A stretch of 64,000 nt of DNA, taken from Propionispora sp. 2/2-37. GTDB taxonomy: Bacteria; Bacillota; Negativicutes; Propionisporales; Propionisporaceae. The position numbers were made by a program, and so were the translations under genes. Of the stretch, positions 58,684-64,000 are shown in pieces. Position 1 is the stretch's first letter. Each line of letters starts with the position of its first letter. The DNA is taken from positions 248,001-312,000 of the forward strand of contig NZ_CYSP01000002.1 in the NCBI RefSeq assembly GCF_001298735.1, given 5' to 3'. The notes beneath the pieces are model-generated. The model worked only from the letters and a program-made list of their open reading frames with translations. It was not told the DNA's origin and did not search any database.

Positions 58684-60087
58684 TTAGGTAAAGATTAATG
58701 TTTTAATCACCACCGGCACAACCTGGGCTATCGGCTTGCCCACATCCACGTATTCACCGGCTTTAACCCGTATTTTATCAATACAAATCACCGGTTTTTC
58801 CTGGTTTACCAGATTGCGAAGGGTCTGCCCCAGTGCCTTGGCAAAATCATTTTCCACAATGACGACGATTGGCAGCCGGCTATAGGCCAAACCGTCCACG
58901 ATTCCCCGGGCCATGTCTTTTATCTGCTGGTAGGAGGGAGATATCGGCCCCTGAAAAGCAATGGCAACCTGCTCCTGACCGTAGACCCGGCTGCGCCGGG
59001 CAATGACTTTGGCCATCGTGGAAACTTGTTCTTCTCCGGAACATAGTTTGATAATCGGGATATTTTTCAGCGGCAGTACGGTTTCATCATAGGCGATGGT
59101 GCTGCCGCTGATGGTAACCGAATGGCTGCCGGCGCCAATTACGGTGGCCCGGATTTTTTCCCTTGATTCCAGCAGCTTGCCGGGACAGCCGGCAAACGCG
59201 TTGCGGATGGCGGTACCAAGCAGCGGGCCCATATCGCCGAATACCAGCATATCGCTCAAAGTGCGTATTTCCTGATCACCATAAATAAACTCCGCCACTC
59301 CTCCGGAAAACATAATCCGCTCTGCGGCAATGCCCTGATGAGTATGATCAATAAATAACGTTTGGCTGGCCGGGGTAAGCCGGCGGTTATCCTGAATCGC
59401 CCGGAAAATTCCGGCAAAAACGGCTGCCAGCTTTTCTAATTGTGCCAATTCGGGAACCGTACCCACCTTAAGATCCATTCCCAAAGAATGAAGCAGTGGC
59501 TTTATCCGCTCGGAAATATAGGTAAGCTGGCCCTGCCGGTCCAGCCGGATAACTCTGGCCCCAATATCCAGCGCAAAAGCATCCAGCACTTCACCTTCCC
59601 AGAACACCGCCGCATTGCTGGTCCCGCCGCCAATATCCACATTGATGATTTTTGCCGCCATTTCTTTCGACATTTCGCCGGCACCGGCGCCAAGACCGGC
59701 CAGCACCGCCTCCAAATCCGGTCCGGCGGTGGCTACCACGAAATCACCGGCAAAATCCGCCAGGGCCGTCAGCACTTCTTCGGCATTTTCCTTTCTGGCC
59801 GTCTCACCGGTAATAATCACCGCTCCGGTGTCAATTTGCTCTTTCCCTATGCCGGCACGGCGATATTCCCCGGCAATGATTTCCTGCAGCTTTGCCAGAT
59901 CAACCCGGTCGGCCGCCAGCAGGGGGGTAAAATGCACCATACTGCGGTACACAACCTGCTTAGCGGTAATTTTGACTTCGGGCAGTAAAAACGGTCCGGC
60001 AGTATTCTCTATTGTCATCCGGCTGAAAATGACCTGTGTCGTCGTCGTCCCAATGTCGATCCCGACGCTCAGCATCGTTTGATTCAC
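58684..60087 (-). CDS. eutA: Ethanolamine ammonia-lyase reactivating factor EutA
   Basis: 467 residues. Hsp70/actin-fold chaperone that releases damaged cobalamin from EutBC. Seen: N-terminal phosphate motif GIDIGTTTTQVIFS, the second phosphate loop VDIGGGTSNAAVFWEG near 170, and FSGGVAEFIYG near 255. Length fits the family with the GTG at 60087 (GGGGAG five bases upstream); the ATG at 60153 lies inside the leader terminator and is rejected. First gene of the structural operon, directly downstream of a terminator that EutV may read through. Confidence 0.95.
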   Translation of the reverse strand: MNQTMLSVGIDIGTTTTQVIFSRMTIENTAGPFLLPEVKITAKQVVYRSMVHFTPLLAADRVDLAKLQEIIAGEYRRAGIGKEQIDTGAVIITGETARKENAEEVLTALADFAGDFVVATAGPDLEAVLAGLGAGAGEMSKEMAAKIINVDIGGGTSNAAVFWEGEVLDAFALDIGARVIRLDRQGQLTYISERIKPLLHSLGMDLKVGTVPELAQLEKLAAVFAGIFRAIQDNRRLTPASQTLFIDHTHQGIAAERIMFSGGVAEFIYGDQEIRTLSDMLVFGDMGPLLGTAIRNAFAGCPGKLLESREKIRATVIGAGSHSVTISGSTIAYDETVLPLKNIPIIKLCSGEEQVSTMAKVIARRSRVYGQEQVAIAFQGPISPSYQQIKDMARGIVDGLAYSRLPIVVIVENDFAKALGQTLRNLVNQEKPVICIDKIRVKAGEYVDVGKPIAQVVPVVIKTLIFT

Positions 60088-60114
60088 CGCTTCTCCCCTC
60101 TCCCTTGCTTTATC

Positions 60115-60166
60115 AAAAGAAAAACGCCCATATAAGGACGTAACTCCATACATACTTATATAGGCG
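60115..60166 (-). terminator. Regulated leader terminator upstream of eutA
   Basis: Stem CGCCTATATAAG / CTTATATGGGCG (60155-60166 with 60125-60136, one wobble) followed on the minus strand by TTTTTCTTTT. It lies between eutV and the structural genes, so default termination would switch off eutABC. A short hairpin GGC-AAAAGC-GCC with a six-base loop overlaps the start of the stem, as EutV-bound hairpins do, but its loop lacks the G at position 4. Confidence 0.75.
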
Positions 60167-60189
60167 CTTTTGCCGTCAGCTATTCCTTT

Positions 60190-60771
60190 TTACTGCCTGC
60201 GTTCTCTCTCCTGATCAATAATCCTCCGGGCAATCTGCGCCACAGTGACCTGATGACGCATGGCCTCCCGCAGCATCCGTTTATGGGCTTCCTGCGCCGA
60301 AAGGCCCAGATGATCCTGGACAAAGGCCCGTGCTTTGGCAATCAGCTTGTGATTTTCCAATTGTTCCCTGGTCTCCTTAAGTTCCTGATTCACCTGACAC
60401 ATATCCTGCCAGCGGCCATAAGCAATTTGCAGTGTGGCCAACAGGTTTTTCTCCGATACCGGTTTGACCAGATACCCGTAAACATGCACGGCTTCTGCCC
60501 GTTTAATCGTGTTGGGCTGGCTATAGGCCGTAACCATCACCACCGGAATATTCAGGCCATGCATGACCTTCGCTGTTTCTATCCCGTCCAGCCCCGGCAT
60601 CATCACGTCAAGGATGACCAGCTCCGGTGCCGTCTGTTTGGCAAGCTCAATGGCTTTCAACCCGTCGCCGCATTCGGCACACACAATATGTCCGGCCTTT
60701 TCCAGCATTTCCTTGATATCCACGCGAATCAACACTTCATCTTCGGCAAGTAGTATCGATAATGGTTTCAC
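60190..60771 (-). CDS. eutV: Response regulator EutV with ANTAR RNA-binding domain
   Basis: 193 residues. Receiver domain 1-120 with acidic pair AEDE near 10, phosphorylated Asp in LVILDVMMPG near 56, Thr and Lys in VTAYSQ and LVKPVSEKN. A coiled coil (QELKETREQLENHK) links it to the ANTAR domain at about 138-190 (ARAFVQDHLGLSAQEAHKRMLREAMRHQVTVAQIARRI). Phosphorylated EutV dimers bind paired hexaloop hairpins in eut leaders and stop terminator formation. Its ATG overlaps the eutW stop by four bases. Two likely targets are in this window. Confidence 0.96.
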   Translation of the reverse strand: MKPLSILLAEDEVLIRVDIKEMLEKAGHIVCAECGDGLKAIELAKQTAPELVILDVMMPGLDGIETAKVMHGLNIPVVMVTAYSQPNTIKRAEAVHVYGYLVKPVSEKNLLATLQIAYGRWQDMCQVNQELKETREQLENHKLIAKARAFVQDHLGLSAQEAHKRMLREAMRHQVTVAQIARRIIDQERERRQ

Positions 60772-62207
60772 AATGCGTACTCCCTTCTGCGCGAGGGAAA
60801 TGAAATTGTGGCAATCGTCAAACCGTTTTGGCGTTTCAGTTCAAATTGCCCCCCCAATTGTTCACAGATTAATAACTGTACAATATATAATCCCAGTTTA
60901 TTCCCTGGTACAGAACGAGGTATGATTTCTTCGCCGCCGCTGTCAATCACCCGCACCGTAATATACCCGGCCGTCTCCGTAATCACAACCCGGATCTCGC
61001 CATAAGACCGGTCCTTGATCCCATGCTTCAGACTGTTGGTAATCAATTCATTCAACACCAGAGCCACCGGTACACTTTGCTGGGCCGCCATGGTGACATT
61101 TTCCCCCTGTACCGGAGTGTGAATGACTTGTTCCGACAAACTGTAGCCTTCCACAATATTGGATAAAATATATTCAGCCAGTTCTTTTAAGTTCACCGTT
61201 TCCCAGGATTGATGCGCCAGCACCTCATGTACTTTGGATATGGACAGTATCCGGTTCACACAGGTGGCAAACTCGGTCTGAACCGGCTGTGATTTCGAAC
61301 GGTTCATCTGCAGCCGCAGCAACGACACCACATTTTGCAGGGTGTTTTTCACCCGGTGATGAATTTCCTGGATAACGGCACTTTGTACATCCAGTTCCCG
61401 TTCTTTCTGCCTGAGTTCCGTCACATCCTGCACCGATACCACACAGCCGCTTAACTCTCCGTCCGTTACCAGCGGATGGGCCTGAAACATATAACTGGCA
61501 TTAGCGAATTCAAAATTAGCCGGTTTTTTTAAGCCTTCCACCAATTCTTCCAACGACCCGTACGACAAAGCCGTAATAAAATTGCCGCCCAGTGCCTCCG
61601 TACCGTACAAAGCAGCGGACATCCGCACCGCATGCTTATTGGCATACGTGGTTTGCCCCTTACTGTCCAGTACAAAAATACCGCTGCCCAACCATTCTTC
61701 CCAGCCCCAGCCGGTCATAGTAAATTCCATCAGGGTACGGCTCAAATGTTCGGCCGTCTGGCTTAAAAATTCCACTTGCTCCTCCTGGCGTATTTCTGCG
61801 GAAATATCCTTTTCCATAATTAACACGCCAATGATTTTCCCCGAAGGGTTGGTAATCGGTACCACCGTTTGCGCAATCGGCAGTCCCTCCTGGCTGATAC
61901 CACGGATATCCCGCATAATGACTTTGCCGGTCAATGCCTTGTAAACGGCCGGCTCTTTTTCCGCATAGGCCAGCTGTCCGACCACACTCTTGCGGTATAA
62001 AGAACGGTTGGCGGAAGAATGGGCCCAGGCCAGCACAATGGAATCACTGCCGTTTTTGCAAAGCGAGTCGATAAATACGTCGGTTCCGGTTAATTCTGCC
62101 GTTATGCCGATCTGCCCGGCTATATTTTCCAGGATCATAATATCCGGCAGAGTCAATTCCGTATGTTCAATACATAATCGCCTCAGTAATCCCGTTGTAT
62201 TTGTCAT
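60768..62207 (-). CDS. eutW: Ethanolamine-sensing histidine kinase EutW
   Basis: 479 residues. N-terminal sensor domain (MTNTTGLLRRLCIEHTELT, then a GAF/CACHE-like region to about 150), a PAS-type domain at about 165-280, then HisKA_2 with the phosphorylated histidine in IQEIHHRVKNTLQNVVSLL near 295, and an ATPase domain with N-box LVLNELITNSLKHG, VIDSGGEEI and NKLGLYIVQLLI. Soluble, without membrane spans, as in other EutW. The ATG at 62207 has GGAGG eight bases upstream. It phosphorylates EutV when ethanolamine is present. Gene order eutW-eutV, downstream of the permease. Confidence 0.95.
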   Translation of the reverse strand: MTNTTGLLRRLCIEHTELTLPDIMILENIAGQIGITAELTGTDVFIDSLCKNGSDSIVLAWAHSSANRSLYRKSVVGQLAYAEKEPAVYKALTGKVIMRDIRGISQEGLPIAQTVVPITNPSGKIIGVLIMEKDISAEIRQEEQVEFLSQTAEHLSRTLMEFTMTGWGWEEWLGSGIFVLDSKGQTTYANKHAVRMSAALYGTEALGGNFITALSYGSLEELVEGLKKPANFEFANASYMFQAHPLVTDGELSGCVVSVQDVTELRQKERELDVQSAVIQEIHHRVKNTLQNVVSLLRLQMNRSKSQPVQTEFATCVNRILSISKVHEVLAHQSWETVNLKELAEYILSNIVEGYSLSEQVIHTPVQGENVTMAAQQSVPVALVLNELITNSLKHGIKDRSYGEIRVVITETAGYITVRVIDSGGEEIIPRSVPGNKLGLYIVQLLICEQLGGQFELKRQNGLTIATISFPSRRREYAL

Positions 62208-62301
62208 TTGCCCATCCTCCGCTGCCCCTGCTACTACTTTAGTTAAGCATACTTTTTTGAAAGAAGTCAATTCCTTCTAGCTTTTTGCGGTATCCTGTGT
62301 T

Positions 62302-63678
62302 TTATGAGTCCAGCTCATCCAATACGCCGAATTCTTCTTCAAACGGCCGGATATTTTTATTTCCCCAAATGAAGTAGTAAATGACGGCTAGGGCATATAC
62401 TCCCAAAACCCAGGTTAAGGCTTCACTGGAAGTATATACTAAGCTGCCCAGGCAAAAGACGGCCATCGCCACACTGATAACCGGCACAACCGGGTAGGCT
62501 ACTTTAAACGGGCGTTTTAAATCCGGCTCTTTGGACCGTAAAACAAATAAACTGACCAGACTGATAATGTACATGATGACCGAACCGAAAGCGGAAATGG
62601 TAATGACCACGTTGGTCAGACCGGTCAGGGCAGCCCCCAGGCCAATAATACCCGGTAAAATCAATCCCCATACCGGAGTCCGGTGCTTAGGATGAATATA
62701 AGCTAAAAACTTCGGCAGATAGCCGGTACGGGCCATGGCGAAAGTCTGCCGGGAATAACCGAAAATAATGCCGTGCAACGAAGCAATCAGGCCAAACAAG
62801 CCGATAAAGTTGATCAACAGCACCAGGAAAGAACCTTCGCCGTAAATGCCGCTTAACGCCATCGGCAGCGGAAAATCAATAGAGTCAACCAATTTGGTGT
62901 CGGTAATGCCGGCGGTCAACAGCAACGTCGCAAAGGCCATAACCATTAACGTGCCCATACCGCTTAAAAAGCCAACCGATATATCCTTTTGCGGATTGAC
63001 CATTTCTTCCGCCGACATGGCACCGCCTTCGATGGCCAGATAAAACCAGATGGCAAACGGTACGGCGGCCATAACTCCCTCCATGCCGTTAGGCAGCAGC
63101 GGTTCGGCCATCAGCCGCGAAAGCTCAAAATGCGGTAAAGCCAGCGCCCAATACAGAACCAGACCTACCAGGGCAACAACGGTAACAATCAGTTCAAAGG
63201 TTGCTGAGGTTTTCATACCCCAATAATTAATAAAGATGAATAACAGAAAGGCAATGACGGTGGCTGTAAGCACCGGTATGCCCGGCAGCATATTATGAAT
63301 GTAGCCGCCTACCGCCAGGGCAATGGCCGGGGGAGCAAACACAAATTCAATTAAGCAGCTGATGCCGTTCATGTAACCCCAGAATTTACCCAGCCCGCGC
63401 CGGGCATAAGCCGACGGCCCACCGGCATGGGGAATGGCGGTCGCCAGTTCGGAATACGATAAAATAAACGTAACATAGAATATTGTAACCGGAATCAAGG
63501 CCAGCGCCAGACCAATCGCTCCTCCTGCCGCAAAACCATAACTCCAGCCGAAATAATTGCCGGAGATAACCAGTCCCACCGCCAAAGCCCACAGATGAAC
63601 GGGTTTCAGCACCCTGGTTAATTTCACACTTTCCTCGCCTGCCGTACGGACTGCAGTGCTTTTAATACTAGTTTCCAT
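62302..63678 (-). CDS. eat: Ethanolamine permease (APC family)
   Basis: 458 residues, about 12 membrane helices of the amino acid-polyamine-organocation fold. N-terminal VHLWALAVGLVISGNYFGWSYGF, the helix 1 substrate segment, IPHAGGPSAYARRGLGKFWGY near 83, FAIWFYLAIEGGAMSAEEMVNPQKDI near 205-230 and FGYSRQTFAMARTGYLP near 310 match ethanolamine permease (Eat) rather than general APC. It imports ethanolamine for EutBC. AAGGAGG precedes the ATG. The gene has a promoter at 63966-63994 and a 280-base leader with a EutV-type antiterminator site and terminator. Confidence 0.92.
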   Translation of the reverse strand: METSIKSTAVRTAGEESVKLTRVLKPVHLWALAVGLVISGNYFGWSYGFAAGGAIGLALALIPVTIFYVTFILSYSELATAIPHAGGPSAYARRGLGKFWGYMNGISCLIEFVFAPPAIALAVGGYIHNMLPGIPVLTATVIAFLLFIFINYWGMKTSATFELIVTVVALVGLVLYWALALPHFELSRLMAEPLLPNGMEGVMAAVPFAIWFYLAIEGGAMSAEEMVNPQKDISVGFLSGMGTLMVMAFATLLLTAGITDTKLVDSIDFPLPMALSGIYGEGSFLVLLINFIGLFGLIASLHGIIFGYSRQTFAMARTGYLPKFLAYIHPKHRTPVWGLILPGIIGLGAALTGLTNVVITISAFGSVIMYIISLVSLFVLRSKEPDLKRPFKVAYPVVPVISVAMAVFCLGSLVYTSSEALTWVLGVYALAVIYYFIWGNKNIRPFEEEFGVLDELDS

Positions 63679-63712
63679 ATACCAGATCCTCCTTAAAACC
63701 TTAGATCAAACT

Positions 63713-63764
63713 AAAAAAATAAAGCCCATCATAACCATAAGTGTTTTCCCGCATAGTTATGATG
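63713..63764 (-). terminator. Regulated leader terminator upstream of eat
   Basis: Stem CATCATAAC / GTTATGATG (63756-63764 with 63727-63735) and a T-rich tail (TTTATTTTTTT) on the minus strand, 35 bases upstream of the permease ATG. The EutV motif overlaps its first base, so binding would block stem formation. Confidence 0.82.
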
Positions 63765-63776
63765 AGCTCCCTTGCT
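63764..63776 (-). promoter_or_regulatory. EutV (ANTAR) recognition motif
   Basis: Minus strand AGCAAGGGAGCTC, an exact match to the 13-base eut leader motif AGCAANGRRGCUY: AGC and GCT arms and a six-base loop AAGGGA with A at 1 and G at 4. It directly precedes the terminator stem. Confidence 0.85.
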
Positions 63777-63965
63777 CAGCAGCTATTATATTTTTTCCCG
63801 CTTGGACTTTCTTTACGCTTTCTTTTTCCCTCAGCCTCCTATGCAAAAAAACAAGAAGCCCAACGCGAAATGCTGCACAAACAGCATCCCGGTCAGGCTT
63901 TATTGCCCAGTATTTCTTTGTTAAAACCTATCAATAAATAAATCAGCTGAACATTTATTGTTTAT

Positions 63966-63994
63966 ATAATAACCAAGTTTGGCGTAAATGTCAA
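63966..63994 (-). promoter_or_regulatory. Promoter of the ethanolamine permease gene
   Basis: Minus strand -35 TTGACA (63989-63994), 17-base spacer, -10 TATTAT (63966-63971). Transcription starts near 63959, giving a 280-base leader. Confidence 0.75.
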
Positions 63995-64000
63995 ATGGTA

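Larger units (their letters stand above)
63679..64000. other. Leader and promoter region of the ethanolamine permease
   Basis: 322 bases without a credible gene. It holds the promoter (63966-63994), a long leader with a 6-base-pair hexaloop hairpin (ATGCTG / CAGCAT around 63876), the EutV motif (63764-63776), the terminator (63713-63764) and the ribosome site. A TATAAT at 63785-63790 has no -35. Confidence 0.6.

Noticed and set aside
63785-63790. TATAAT near the EutV motif as the permease promoter
   Set aside because: No -35 at 16-18 bases, and transcription would start inside the antiterminator; the TTGACA/TATTAT pair at 63966-63994 is far better.

Overview
The window reads as chromosome of a Gram-negative-type (diderm) member of the Firmicutes, class Negativicutes, most like the Sporomusaceae (Pelosinus/Propionispora-type). 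The reason is the combination of a full lipid A / outer-membrane gene block with Firmicute-style features: strong AGGAGG ribosome sites, TTG/GTG starts, LevR-type PTS regulators, a gut/srl sorbitol operon, EutVW antitermination and a yybP-ykoY riboswitch. Genus placement is inference. Almost every gene lies on the minus strand; only a TerC-family gene and a chemoreceptor are on plus.

Region 1 (1-27000) is an outer-membrane biogenesis block. In transcription order (high to low coordinates): a membrane-anchored ankyrin protein with two FliM/FliY-like N-terminal motifs; a TolC-family protein behind a clear promoter/operator; TamB; a sigma-70-family factor; a Pro-rich single-span protein; BamA (three POTRA); a small-barrel envelope protein; three tandem OmpH/Skp-like proteins (two of them probable lipoproteins); LpxD; a YjbH-like barrel; an LpxL-like acyltransferase; a four-span ABC permease with a very large periplasmic domain plus its ATPase; then LpxC, FabZ, LpxA, LpxI, LpxB and MsbA (cut by the left edge).

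Region 2 (27000-48000) starts with a Mn2+-type yybP-ykoY riboswitch and its TerC-family gene, then carries two galactitol-family PTS loci (EIIA, EIIB, EIIC, LevR-type activator, class II aldolase/epimerase, polyol-phosphate dehydrogenase) with three recognisable sigma-54 -24/-12 promoters, a glycogen phosphorylase and a methyl-accepting chemotaxis protein. Region 3 (48000-55100) is a sorbitol/glucitol operon: SorC-family regulator, small protein, SrlD, GutM, SrlA, SrlE, SrlB, an L-sorbose-1-phosphate-reductase-like dehydrogenase and a divergent Rpe-like barrel. Region 4 (55200-64000) is ethanolamine utilisation: Eat permease, EutW/EutV, EutA, EutB, EutC, and probable CblT/CblS for alpha-ribazole salvage, which would feed the B12 cofactor of EutBC. 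Two leader terminators here look like EutV targets, one with an exact match to the 13-nt EutV motif.

The most unusual items are the ABC pair in the lipid A block, the ankyrin protein with CheY-binding-like motifs, the sigma factor embedded in the outer-membrane block, paired upstream elements shared by two sigma-54 promoters, a two-copy intergenic repeat one copy of which carries a 108-nt foldable insert, an interleaved (pseudoknot-capable) inverted-repeat pair upstream of tamB, and a multibranched structured element upstream of lpxB. I saw no rRNA, tRNA, CRISPR array, transposase or prophage gene.
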